A stretch of DNA of 64,000 nucleotides. Origin: Ginsengibacter hankyongi (GTDB lineage Bacteria; Bacteroidota; Bacteroidia; Chitinophagales; Chitinophagaceae). This document shows positions 9,628-17,325 of this stretch, in pieces (position 1 is the first letter of the stretch; the number at the start of each line of letters is the position of its first letter). Below the pieces are notes generated by a model. It saw nothing but the letters and a program-made list of their open reading frames with translations, searched no databases and had not been told where the DNA came from. The stretch is from NCBI RefSeq assembly GCF_008710285.1, contig NZ_VYQF01000001.1:186001-250000 (forward strand), written 5' to 3'. The translations under genes were made by a program, and so were the position numbers.

Positions 9628-9927
9628 ATGAATATTACAATTAAAACATTAGGATTTAATGCAAAACCAGATTTAAAAGATTTTGCACACGACAAAGCAG
9701 GGAAGCTTTCCCGTTTCTATGACGAAATCATCGAATGTGAAGTATCTTTTAGTATAGACAAATCATCCACAAAAGAAAATAAAGTATGCGATATAAAATT
9801 AAGCATACCGGGTAATGATTTACTGGCAACAGCGCAATGCAAAACATTTGAAGAAGCCACCGCACAATGCGTGGATGCTTTACAAAGGCAAATAGAAAAA
9901 AGGAAAACAAAATTAATGACGCATTAA
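9628..9927 (+). CDS. hpf: Ribosome hibernation-promoting factor, short form
   Basis: A 99-residue HPF/RaiA-family protein. It starts MNITIKTLGFNAKPDLKDFAHDKAGKL and has the beta-alpha-beta-beta-beta-alpha pattern of the S30AE domain, ending in a basic helix (QRQIEKRKTKL). Family members bind the decoding region of the 30S subunit in stationary phase and block translation. The long C-terminal dimerisation domain is missing, so this is the short form. It follows ppsA by 63 bases and ends well before a strong hairpin at 10021-10057. Confidence 0.9.
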   Translation: MNITIKTLGFNAKPDLKDFAHDKAGKLSRFYDEIIECEVSFSIDKSSTKENKVCDIKLSIPGNDLLATAQCKTFEEATAQCVDALQRQIEKRKTKLMTH

Positions 9928-10020
9928 AAAGATAAATCATGGAAACAGGTGACCACCGTCATCTTCATTATTACAACGTGGTTTTATCTTCACGTCGGTT
10001 TTTCATAGGATATTGGATTG

Positions 10021-10057
10021 AAAACGGAGCTGGATGTCTATCCGGCTCCTGTGTTTT
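10021..10057 (+). terminator. Intrinsic-type hairpin downstream of hpf
   Basis: A GGAGCTGGAT/ATCCGGCTCC stem (one G-T pair) around the tetraloop GTCT, extended by outer AAAAC/GTTTT pairing. The stem is strong and lies about 95 bases after the hpf stop, before the YtxH gene. Confidence 0.7.
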
Positions 10058-10165
10058 AACATCCTGTGATTATAATCATGCGAACCTTTGCCTGCCATCA
10101 TATCTCGCAATTGGGCCGACACCTATCTTCGGTAAAATATATTGTTCACCCTAAAATTTTTAGTC

Positions 10166-10411
10166 ATGAAAAAAAATAGCAAAGTGTTGATAGCACTGGC
10201 TTCTGGTTTGGCTCTCGGTGGATTGCTGGGACTTTTGTTTGCACCTAACAAAGGAAAAGATACGAGGAAAAAAATAACAGATACCAGGGATAAATTTACC
10301 GGCTCAATTAAAGACAGCGTTAATAAAGGAAAGGAGAAATTTTCTGAACTTAGAGACGGAGTTAAAGAAAAAATAGTGGTCTTAAATGAAAAAGTAAAAG
10401 AGTTTATATAA
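10166..10411 (+). CDS. YtxH domain-containing protein
   Basis: An 81-residue small membrane protein. The start was placed at the ATG opening MKKNSKVLIALASGLALGG, eight codons inside the longest frame. One N-terminal hydrophobic helix (residues about 7-28, with a GLALGGLLGLLFAP glycine-rich stretch) leads straight into a charged tail that is mainly Lys, Glu and Asp (KGKDTRKKITDTRDKFTG, then KEKFSELRDGVKEKI), predicted to form an amphipathic helix or coiled coil. This is the YtxH/gas-vesicle-type layout often linked to general stress. Its exact job is unknown. Confidence 0.8.
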   Translation: MKKNSKVLIALASGLALGGLLGLLFAPNKGKDTRKKITDTRDKFTGSIKDSVNKGKEKFSELRDGVKEKIVVLNEKVKEFI

Positions 10412-10554
10412 AGAACATTTTATAGTCAATAAAAAATTAAACTAAGAAAATATTCTAATTCTTTTTAATGACTTTCGGCGTTATAATAAACCCGGAACCG
10501 AGAAAAATAATGCCCAAATAGTATCACCAATATTTAATTTTTAAATATAAAAAG

Positions 10555-10833
10555 ATGAATATGGAACACAAAATATTTTGCCAGAGTTGCAGCATGCCTA
10601 TCGATGATATAAATGACAGGGGCACTGAAAAAGACAAATCAAAAAGCAGTGAATATTGCAAATATTGTTATAAAGATGGAGCTTTTACCGAACCCGAAAT
10701 GACATTTGAAGAAATGAAATCAACCGTTACAATTCAAATGCAGCAGATGAATCTTCCCAATGATATTATTCAAAAGTCACTCGATAGCCTTGCACATTTA
10801 AAACGTTGGCAAGACAAATCGGTTTTAGCATAA
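10555..10833 (+). CDS. Putative zinc-ribbon protein
   Basis: A 92-residue protein whose first half is a zinc ribbon: FCQSCSMPI gives a CxxC pair and EYCKYCYKDG gives a second CxxC pair. Four cysteines in this spacing fit the PF12674 zinc-ribbon family. The second half (MTFEEMKSTVTIQMQQMNLP, then SLDSLAHLKRW) is helical and also conserved in that family. The function is unknown. The start could be the first ATG (10555) or the ATG two codons later; I kept the first. Confidence 0.8.
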   Translation: MNMEHKIFCQSCSMPIDDINDRGTEKDKSKSSEYCKYCYKDGAFTEPEMTFEEMKSTVTIQMQQMNLPNDIIQKSLDSLAHLKRWQDKSVLA

Positions 10834-10898
10834 ACCGTTCTAACGGCATCGGTGACACGACGTTAGTTTTTACCCTATTGGATGGTAGCCGGATGAAA

Positions 10899-12065
10899 TT
10901 AATTTACCTCCAACGCATCTTTTGAGAGCAACTCAGGAAAAGGATTATGCGGTTCAGTTTGATACCAGTAAGCCACAGTAGCAATATCATCCTGCAATGG
11001 CATATAGCGCCCGTCTGAGTGCCAGCCCAAATCCTGGATGGTAACTTTCAATGAATTTTCGAAACGCACCGGATCGGTAATGTGCCAGCGATACAAACCA
11101 AAGCGCTGTTCAATATTATAATGTCCATCGCCGCGAATGACCTGTGCAAGGCCCGTATAAGGCGTACAAAACTCAGTGTACGCTGATGTTTCAACGCCGG
11201 ATTCATTTTTCTTTCTTGTATCAAAGTCATAAGAACCGCAGAAATAATCTTCTGTTCCGGTGCCGCAGATTGTAGGGTAATCAGTATCTCCATCCATAAA
11301 AAATTTTATCTCTCCTTCTCCCCACCATCCGTTGCGGTGAGAACCATAAGCCATATAAGTTCCTACATATTGCCCCTTACCTTTAATATTATCAACTAAT
11401 ACATAATCCTGTTTAAAAGGAAGCGGATTTATCCGGTGGTATTGTGCATGAAAATAGGCTGCATTTTTATCAACATCCGTTAGGACGTAATCAACCTGGT
11501 AATATAAAACCATATCAGCATTATCCCGGTTTTCTAAAGTGATTTTACATTTTTTACGAAAGGGCATTGACCAATAACAATTAAATGCGCTTCCCGGGTT
11601 AACACAAACTGCCAGGGATTGCAGCGGAGCATATTTGTTCCATCCCATACAAAAAAAATCACCTACGGGAACTTCAACCGAAGGAGTGGTTTCATCATCC
11701 CAATACATTCTTATTATTTCATTACGCCAGTTTCCGGTTGGTGTCATCCAGATGTGCTTGATACAACCTGCTTCGTTAATTTCGGCAATGGTATATGTTG
11801 AGTTAGATTTTATAACAACGCTTGGGCTTATCTTCCAGCCTTTACCTAACTCTCTTGCAGGCTTAGAACCTGTTCCCGTTACTGCTTTACCTCCTTCGCC
11901 TTTGGCGCCATTAAAATTTTCAGGACTTATAGAACGAGATTTCGCGTTAGATAAACGATACAGGTTATCGAGGTTTACATCTATTCCGTTAAAAGAATTG
12001 TTTTGCTGAGCACTTGTTTTTAATGTTATAAAGATTAATAAACAGGTAATAATTTTCTTATGCAT
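10899..12065 (-). CDS. DUF2961 / glycoside hydrolase family 172 protein
   Basis: A 388-residue secreted protein with a signal peptide (MHKKIITCLLIFITLKTSAQ). It matches DUF2961, now family GH172, whose characterised members act on alpha-D-fructofuranosides or D-arabinofuranosides as oligomeric jelly-roll enzymes. Visible family hallmarks are HIWMTPTGNWRNEIIRMYWDD, the CYWSMPFRKKCKITLEN stretch and the GTGTEDYFCGSYDF motif, which carries an acidic residue conserved in the family. The length is normal. It lies downstream of a DUF6786 lipoprotein gene and a decayed FAH-family gene on the same strand, which suggests an old sugar-degradation locus. The actual substrate is not deducible. Confidence 0.85.
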   Translation of the reverse strand: MHKKIITCLLIFITLKTSAQQNNSFNGIDVNLDNLYRLSNAKSRSISPENFNGAKGEGGKAVTGTGSKPARELGKGWKISPSVVIKSNSTYTIAEINEAGCIKHIWMTPTGNWRNEIIRMYWDDETTPSVEVPVGDFFCMGWNKYAPLQSLAVCVNPGSAFNCYWSMPFRKKCKITLENRDNADMVLYYQVDYVLTDVDKNAAYFHAQYHRINPLPFKQDYVLVDNIKGKGQYVGTYMAYGSHRNGWWGEGEIKFFMDGDTDYPTICGTGTEDYFCGSYDFDTRKKNESGVETSAYTEFCTPYTGLAQVIRGDGHYNIEQRFGLYRWHITDPVRFENSLKVTIQDLGWHSDGRYMPLQDDIATVAYWYQTEPHNPFPELLSKDALEVN

Positions 12066-12083
12066 TTGAAGAGATTTATATTA

Positions 12084-12302
12084 TTAGATACTAGGCTTAA
12101 TTTTTCTAAACAAAACTATTTTATTTTTTTTCTGCATCATCTTTGCTTCAGTTTCGCTAATGAATATATTGTCAGTCGGCTGCCGAGATAAATATTCAAA
12201 TAAATTATCCCGGTTTATTAAAGTATTCCATTCCTCATTCAATAAATAATTTTTATTGCTATGCTGAAGAAGAATACCTGCTGATGTTTTAAATAATTTA
12301 AT
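12084..12302 (-). pseudogene. Truncated fumarylacetoacetate hydrolase-family remnant
   Basis: A minus-strand frame of 72 codons ending at a TAA (12084-12086) reads KLFKTSAGILLQHSNK, then EEWNTLINRDNLFEYLSRQP. This matches by eye the N-terminal cap of Bacteroidota FAH-family enzymes of about 285 residues (the pattern KLYKT..GI....L..W..LINR..L..YL). The codon where ATG is expected, before KLFKT, is ATT (12300-12302), and the catalytic FAH domain is absent: the frame stops right after the cap. It sits 11 bases after the stop of the DUF6786 gene. I read it as a decayed or deleted gene. A small functional peptide is less likely. Confidence 0.55.
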
Positions 12303-12313
12303 CTTATTAAAGT

Positions 12314-13534
12314 TTACCAGTTCTTCAATTCATCGAGATCTATAAATAATAATTGCTTTGCCAATTCTTTTAATGCTGAATAGTCGCCCTGGAAATGACA
12401 GGTTAACTGATGATATTCTTGTGTTTCACCTGGCCGTAGCTCTCTTGCAGGAGAAGAGGATTCTATTTCGTAAAAAGGGCCAAGTTGTGTTCCATCTTCC
12501 AGCGGCCCGTCGTTGTATGAATTAATAACATCACCTTTATAAGGTTGCTGTTGAATTTCCCATTTTGAATTAACGTATGCTTCACCGTTATGAACTTCAG
12601 GAATTAAAATAGTCAGAACATTTTTTTTAAAATCATAACTACCAACAATGGGTTTTGCAATTGCGGGTGATAGGCCCAGCTTACCTCTTGATTTGCCATC
12701 ACATCTAAAAAACAAAACGCTGTCCTTCACCATTAACCGATTGGCGGGGATTTTTCCAAAATAATTATCTGTTATGTATGATTTTGCATTTGGCCCGGGA
12801 ATAAATGGAATAACAACCTTTGTTTGCGGGGTTGGATTCATCATGCCTAATAACCAGATTGAAAGGAGGCCACTGTCTTTTTTCCATTCTCGGCTTCCTG
12901 TATTTTTTATTTGATTGGTAGATTCATACGCAACATATTGAACACCTTCAGGAATTGATATGTGGAGATTTTTTTCAACAGCGTTTTTGTTAAGCAATTC
13001 AACTTTTCTCTTAATATCAAGATTAAAAGTTGTGCCGGAATAATTGGTGATTACCGCGCTTTTAGAAAATGTTACAGACGATTTATCCTGTTGAACAATG
13101 TTGTAAGTTTCCGTATCAACAACTGGCGGCACCTGCCAATGCATAATATTAAATGAATCGCCTTTGTTAAAATAAATAGAATATTGTCCTCCTTCGGGGC
13201 CAAGCCAGAATCTTTCTTCACCGCCCACAGGATTAAATTGTTTTTTCTTTTCACCAGACGATATAAGGTTATAATTTATCCATCCATATCCGGAACCACT
13301 ATCGCCTGTGGCTGAGCTGGTCATAACTCTTCCCTGGTAATCGGCACTTACTAATATTTTCATATTACTATCCTGCAATTGCACTAAGTGAGGTGAATAT
13401 TTTTTTAGAAATGCAACATCGTAACCGTAGGTACCTTTATTCAATTGTTCAGTGCTCTTATTTTCATTAACGGAACTACTATTGTTACATGCGGCAATAA
13501 GAGACAAAAGCAAAATAACCTTTAGTTTATTCAT
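12314..13534 (-). CDS. DUF6786-family lipoprotein
   Basis: A 406-residue protein with a lipoprotein signal (MNKLKVILLLSLIAACNNSS, lipid-attached Cys about residue 16). The body is recognised as DUF6786 from the phrases YGYDVAFLKKY, DYQGRVMTSSATGDSGSGYG, EERFWLGPEGGQYSIYF and MHWQVPPVVDTE. It looks like a large all-beta sugar-binding fold similar to galactose-mutarotase domains, but no catalytic role is established for the family. In this locus it precedes the FAH remnant and the GH172 gene on the same strand, so a role in sugar processing at the cell surface is a fair inference. Confidence 0.75.
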   Translation of the reverse strand: MNKLKVILLLSLIAACNNSSSVNENKSTEQLNKGTYGYDVAFLKKYSPHLVQLQDSNMKILVSADYQGRVMTSSATGDSGSGYGWINYNLISSGEKKKQFNPVGGEERFWLGPEGGQYSIYFNKGDSFNIMHWQVPPVVDTETYNIVQQDKSSVTFSKSAVITNYSGTTFNLDIKRKVELLNKNAVEKNLHISIPEGVQYVAYESTNQIKNTGSREWKKDSGLLSIWLLGMMNPTPQTKVVIPFIPGPNAKSYITDNYFGKIPANRLMVKDSVLFFRCDGKSRGKLGLSPAIAKPIVGSYDFKKNVLTILIPEVHNGEAYVNSKWEIQQQPYKGDVINSYNDGPLEDGTQLGPFYEIESSSPARELRPGETQEYHQLTCHFQGDYSALKELAKQLLFIDLDELKNW

Positions 13535-13623
13535 GTCAAGTTATTGTAAAGATTGCTTACACAGGATAAGCTTTTTTAACCACAATAAAGCCTTATAAAT
13601 AAAAAATTTATAAGGCTTCTGAG

Positions 13624-13707
13624 TGCCCGGGACTGGATTCGAACCAGCACATCCTTGCGAACGCTGCGACCTGAACACAGTGCGTCTACCAATTTCGCCA
13701 CCCGGGC
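13624..13707 (-). tRNA. tRNA-Leu (CAG)
   Basis: Read on the minus strand, 84 bases fold as a class II tRNA with a 7-bp acceptor (GCCCGGG with CCCGGGC), the D-arm GGCGAAATTGGTAGACGC typical of tRNA-Leu, anticodon loop TTCAGGT giving CAG, a variable arm (GCGTTCGC region) and the T-loop TTCGAAT. The discriminator is A, and CCA is not encoded, as is common in Bacteroidota. Confidence 0.95.
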
Positions 13708-13733
13708 TATGCTGCAAATATAAAACCTTCAAG

Positions 13734-14546
13734 TTACACACTTACATTAAAATCTCTCAATGCATCATTCAGGCTTGTCTTTTTATCCGTGCTTTCTTTG
13801 CGCTTTCCAATTATGAGCGCACAACTAACATTGTATTCGCCCGCGGGAAATTTTTTCATATAACTGCCGGGTATCACCACGCTACGTGATGGCACAACTC
13901 CTTTGGTTTCCACCGGCTCGCTACCGCTTACATCAATTATTTTTGTGGATTGTGTAAGCACTACATTGGCACCTAAAACAGCTTCTTTTTCAACCCTCAC
14001 ACCTTCAACAACAATACACCGGCTACCAATAAAACAACCATCTTCTATAATAACCGGGCTAGCCTGCAAAGGCTCTAACACACCGCCAATACCGACGCCA
14101 CCACTGAGGTGTACGTGTTTCCCTATCTGCGCACAACTGCCAACAGTCGCCCATGTATCCACCATTGTTCCTTCGTCTACATAAGCACCTATGTTTACAT
14201 AACTGGGCATAAGCACCACGTTTTTTGCCAAGTAAGCTCCATAGCGTGCAACCGCATGTGGCACCGCACGAACACCCAATTCTTTATAATTGCTTTTCAA
14301 TTTCATTTTGTCGTAAAATTCAAAGGGCGGCAAAATGTAAGTTTCCATTTGCTGAATACCAAAGTATAAAAGAATAGCCTGCTTTACCCATTCGTTTACT
14401 ATCCACCCGTTACTACCGGGTTGGGCTGTTCGAAGTTTTCCTTTGTCCACCTGCTCAATAACATCTCTGATTGCATTGGTGTAATTTTCGTCTTTTAACA
14501 GCTCGCGATTATCCCATGCTTCCCTTATCATTTTTTCCAGATCCAT
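13734..14546 (-). CDS. dapD: 2,3,4,5-tetrahydropyridine-2,6-dicarboxylate N-succinyltransferase
   Basis: A 270-residue cytosolic enzyme that succinylates tetrahydrodipicolinate in lysine and diaminopimelate synthesis. The start was set at the ATG of MDLEKMIREAWDNRELL, which fits the family; the longer frame adds 37 residues that overlap the divergent promoter region. The core is a left-handed beta-helix of hexapeptide repeats (VNIGAYVDEGTMVDTWATVG, then GVGIGGVLEPLQASPVIIED and GSRCIVVEGVRVEKEAVLGA). The N-terminal helical part reads GWIVNEWVKQAILLYF. Length is normal. A TAnnTTTG box lies 15 bases upstream at 14562-14569. Confidence 0.95.
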   Translation of the reverse strand: MDLEKMIREAWDNRELLKDENYTNAIRDVIEQVDKGKLRTAQPGSNGWIVNEWVKQAILLYFGIQQMETYILPPFEFYDKMKLKSNYKELGVRAVPHAVARYGAYLAKNVVLMPSYVNIGAYVDEGTMVDTWATVGSCAQIGKHVHLSGGVGIGGVLEPLQASPVIIEDGCFIGSRCIVVEGVRVEKEAVLGANVVLTQSTKIIDVSGSEPVETKGVVPSRSVVIPGSYMKKFPAGEYNVSCALIIGKRKESTDKKTSLNDALRDFNVSV

Positions 14547-14561
14547 AATTTCAATTTTTTG

Positions 14562-14569
14562 CAAACATA
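14562..14569 (-). promoter_or_regulatory. -7 box of dapD promoter
   Basis: On the minus strand the bases read TATGTTTG, a match to the Bacteroidota -7 consensus TAnnTTTG, 15 bases before the dapD ATG. A TTTG element lies 22 bases further upstream (in CATTTGCATA), near the expected -33 position. Confidence 0.65.
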
Positions 14570-14606
14570 ATGTGTAAACACAAAATATATGCAAATGATT
14601 AATTGA

Positions 14607-14614
14607 TAACTTTG
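14607..14614 (+). promoter_or_regulatory. -7 box of GT9 gene promoter
   Basis: TAACTTTG matches TAnnTTTG and ends only eight bases before the ATG at 14623. Transcription would start within a few bases of the start codon, so the mRNA is probably leaderless or nearly so. The -33 element is not clear. Confidence 0.6.
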
Positions 14615-14622
14615 CGGCACTT

Positions 14623-15612
14623 ATGCAAAAAATTCTGGTAATACAAACGGCATTCACAGGCGACGTGGTTTTGGCAACAGCACTGCTTGAGAAGCTGCAC
14701 TGGTTTTATCCCGGCGCTCAACTAGATTTTTTGGTACGAAAGGGAAATGAAGGCCTTTTAAAAAACCACCCGTTTTTACATGAAGTATTAGTATGGAATA
14801 AAAAAGAAAACAAGAAAAAAAATCTGTTACTCCTTTTAAAAAAAATAAGAAAAGAAAAATATGATACCGTAGTTAATCTCCAGAGGTTTGCCTCTACCGG
14901 GATGTTAACGGCATTTTCAGGAGCAAAAGAAAAAATTGGATTTGATAAAAATCCATTCAGTTTTTTATTTACGAAAAAAATAAAACATGACCTTACCAAT
15001 AGTAAACATGAAGTAGAAAGAAACAATGAACTGATACAACATTTAACGGATGATAGTTTTACAAAGCCTCGCCTCTACCCTTTTGTGAATGATTATAATG
15101 AAATAGAAAAATATACCTCTCAACCTTATGTTTGTATGATGCCGGCGAGCGTATGGTTTACCAAGCAATATCCTGTTGATAAGTGGATTGATCTCATCAA
15201 TAATTTTCCTTCAGCCTACCATATTTTTTTATTAGGTGGTAAAGAAGATGAAGATATTTGCAAAAAAATAAAAGAAAATTCATCTAATAGTAAAATTGAA
15301 ATATTTGCAGGAAAATTAAATTTTCTCTCGTCTGTTGCGTTAATGAAAAATGCAAAAATGAATTATACCAACGATTCTGCGCCATTACATTTTGCCTCCG
15401 CAGTTGATGCACCTGTTACCGCAATTTTTTGTTCCACAGTTCCGGCTTTTGGTTTCTACCCATTATCATCAAAATCTTTTATTGTGGAAACAAAAGAAAT
15501 ATTAACCTGCAGGCCTTGTTCGCTGCATGGCTTGAAAGCTTGCCCACTGGGGCATTTCAAGTGCGCATACACAATCGAAACTTCACAGTTATTATCAACA
15601 CTTTCAGTATAA
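14623..15612 (+). CDS. Glycosyltransferase family 9 (heptosyltransferase-like)
   Basis: A 329-residue cytosolic GT-B enzyme of GT9, the family that adds heptose or similar sugars to the lipopolysaccharide core. The N-terminal half starts MQKILVIQTAFTGDVVLATAL, with the conserved GD(V/I) turn after the first strand. The C-terminal half has FLLGGKEDEDICKKIKENS, FAGKLNFLSSVALMKNAK and TNDSAPLHFASAVDAPVTAIF, the last being the family nucleotide-sugar-binding segment. GT9 length is normally 320-350. It is followed four bases later by the tsaC-like gene. The exact sugar is not readable. Confidence 0.88.
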   Translation: MQKILVIQTAFTGDVVLATALLEKLHWFYPGAQLDFLVRKGNEGLLKNHPFLHEVLVWNKKENKKKNLLLLLKKIRKEKYDTVVNLQRFASTGMLTAFSGAKEKIGFDKNPFSFLFTKKIKHDLTNSKHEVERNNELIQHLTDDSFTKPRLYPFVNDYNEIEKYTSQPYVCMMPASVWFTKQYPVDKWIDLINNFPSAYHIFLLGGKEDEDICKKIKENSSNSKIEIFAGKLNFLSSVALMKNAKMNYTNDSAPLHFASAVDAPVTAIFCSTVPAFGFYPLSSKSFIVETKEILTCRPCSLHGLKACPLGHFKCAYTIETSQLLSTLSV

Positions 15613-15615
15613 AAA

Positions 15616-16185
15616 ATGAAGAATTTTGAAAACGATATTACCAATTCAATAAATGTGCTGCAGCAAGGCGGCATCATCTTATATCCCACTGATACCATTT
15701 GGGGAATAGGTTGTGATGCAACAAACGCATCGGCAATTAAAAAAATATATCATCTTAAAAATAGGGAAGAAAAGAAATCGATGATTATATTATTGGCTCG
15801 TGAAGGCGATATTAAAAATTATGTTTTAAATCCTTCAAAAAAAATTATTGATTATACTGCTCAACAAACAAAACCAACGACGGCCATTTTCCAAAACGCA
15901 ATTAACCTACCGGCAGAACTCATTAACAGCGATGGAAGTATCGCGATCAGAATTGTAAAAGACGAATTTTGCCAAATGCTTCTTAAGCGTTTACAAGGAC
16001 CGTTAGTTTCCACCTCGGCAAATATTTCCGGGGATGCATCGCCCCAAAATTTTAAAGTAATTAGTACCAAAATAAAAAACGGTGTTGATTATATTGTTCA
16101 ACACCGACAGGACGATTTGCAAATTTTTCAACCTTCTTCTATAATTAAATTAAATGACCGCGAAGAAATTGAAAAGATAAGGTGA
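15616..16185 (+). CDS. tsaC: L-threonylcarbamoyladenylate synthase (Sua5/YrdC type)
   Basis: A 189-residue YrdC-domain protein that makes threonylcarbamoyl-AMP from Thr, bicarbonate and ATP for the t6A37 modification of tRNAs that read ANN codons. The start reads MKNFENDITNSINVLQQGG, then IILYPTDTIWGIGCDATN, the substrate-binding strand of the family. The later LKNREEKKSMIILL and VSTSANISGDASP are also conserved. The C-terminal Sua5 extension is absent, so this is the short TsaC/YwlC-like form. It is encoded three bases after the GT9 stop, probably in one transcript. Confidence 0.9.
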   Translation: MKNFENDITNSINVLQQGGIILYPTDTIWGIGCDATNASAIKKIYHLKNREEKKSMIILLAREGDIKNYVLNPSKKIIDYTAQQTKPTTAIFQNAINLPAELINSDGSIAIRIVKDEFCQMLLKRLQGPLVSTSANISGDASPQNFKVISTKIKNGVDYIVQHRQDDLQIFQPSSIIKLNDREEIEKIR

Positions 16186-16188
16186 TCG

Positions 16189-16770
16189 CTATAATATTGA
16201 AAGGCCAACACCTAACTGGATCGCTGAAGCTTTCCAGGTGTTACTATTTCCAATATTACGAAGATCAGTAAGTCCTCCAACATATCTTCCATAAACTCTG
16301 AAATTCAGCAATTTTAATTGAACGCCACCAACCAAAGAGAAGTCGCCTGATTTAAATGCATTTTGTCCATTTTGAAGAAGGTTATCATTTTTATTAAGCA
16401 ATACTCCAAACTGGGGCCCGACTTGTATAGCCAAAAAATGTGTAACATTATAATTAAGCAAAAGCGGAATGCTTAAATATTTCAATTGAATGTCTTTTGC
16501 ATTCTTTACCCTGAAGACATCACTAAAGCTGGTTGTGGTGTCGTTGTTAATCTGGTTGAATAACACTTCAGGTTGAATAGCAAATTTTTTGCCGAGGCCA
16601 ATTGTTGTAAAGCCACCAACATGATAGCCAAGCGAGAACTCATTTTTAAATGATTGTCCTTCAATTTTACCAAGGTTGGCGCCACCTTTTATTCCTAAAC
16701 TAAAAGATTGGGAAAAGGCCGATGAGCCAATAAATAATAAAAAAGCAAACGTGAGAAGTTTCGTTTTCAT
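16189..16770 (-). CDS. Outer-membrane beta-barrel (porin-family) protein
   Basis: A 193-residue protein with a signal peptide (MKTKLLTFAFLLFIGSSAFSQ) and an outer-membrane barrel pattern of the PF13568 type. Alternating hydrophobic strands are evident (SFSLGIKGGANLGKIEG, FSLGYHVGGFTTIGLGKKF, AIQPEVLFNQI, YLSIPLLLNYNVTHFLAIQVGPQFGVL, cited separately here). It closes with LGVGLSIL rather than a terminal aromatic. Such eight-stranded barrels are very common in Bacteroidota, and no specific function can be inferred. It converges with the tsaC-like gene (three bases apart). A short C-terminal barrel remnant lies just upstream at 16819-16926. Confidence 0.8.
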   Translation of the reverse strand: MKTKLLTFAFLLFIGSSAFSQSFSLGIKGGANLGKIEGQSFKNEFSLGYHVGGFTTIGLGKKFAIQPEVLFNQINNDTTTSFSDVFRVKNAKDIQLKYLSIPLLLNYNVTHFLAIQVGPQFGVLLNKNDNLLQNGQNAFKSGDFSLVGGVQLKLLNFRVYGRYVGGLTDLRNIGNSNTWKASAIQLGVGLSIL

Positions 16771-16818
16771 AATACGTGTTTTAGGGTTATTGATTTCAAT
16801 TAATATGCCAAGTGCATT

Positions 16819-16926
16819 TTAAAAAGTTATTCCGATATTAAAATTAAATGTTTGAGCAAACCTGTTATCATGGGTATCTGGTAAATAATAGTTAAGATAC
16901 AAATCAGGGTTTAAGATAAAATTTGC
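16819..16926 (-). pseudogene. Possible C-terminal remnant of a barrel protein
   Basis: On the minus strand, 35 codons between a TGA and a TAA (16819-16821) read ANFILNPDLYLNYYLPDT, then NRFAQTFNFNIGITF. Alternating aromatic/polar strands and a C-terminal Phe are the classic end of an outer-membrane barrel. No start or upstream domain is found in the same frame. I take it as a decayed end of a barrel gene next to the intact one at 16189-16770, but chance cannot be ruled out. Confidence 0.35.
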
Positions 16927-17325
16927 TCATCGAATAATATATTTATCGCAACGGCATAACGGAGAACTCTGCGAAGAATTTCCTTACTTATGCTGGTAGT
17001 TATATAGATTATTTCCAATGTCTATCTCAACCGTGAAATGACCCAAAGCCTTATCGTAATTATTAATCACTTTTTGCATCTCATCATTTTGTAAAAAAAA
17101 AATAAAAATCTTCGCATAAAACATTAATTAAAAACATGTGTTGCAGTATGAGGAATTTCATTTTTTTCTAACATTGTCCTGAAACAGACTTCTAAAACAG
17201 GACGAAGTTTAATCGGGCAATGACAAACAGGGGCAAATGACTCTATAATAACTATGCTATAACAAGCCAGGTTTTAATACTGTCGGGCTAAAAGCATACC
17301 TTTGCCCCCAAAATAAAAATTTAAA
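16927..17325. other. Gene-poor region upstream of the helicase gene
   Basis: About 400 AT-rich bases with no long frame. A 31-codon minus-strand frame (16984-17079, starting MQKVINNYDKALGHFTVEID) has coding-like composition but no recognisable relative; it could be another decayed fragment. The right end holds the helicase promoter box at 17297-17304. I see no tRNA or strong hairpin. Confidence 0.4.
17297..17304 (+). promoter_or_regulatory. -7 box of DEAD-box helicase promoter
   Basis: TACCTTTG matches TAnnTTTG, ends 21 bases before the ATG at 17326 and is followed by a C-rich stretch. A T-rich TTTTAA element about 20 bases upstream sits at the -33 position. Confidence 0.7.

Noticed and set aside
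9939-10154. 71-codon plus-strand frame after hpf
   Set aside because: The frame has no recognisable motif and is mostly made of the terminator hairpin and its flanks.
13541-13741. 66-codon minus-strand frame over tRNA-Leu
   Set aside because: The frame is the translated tRNA, which is a known annotation artefact.
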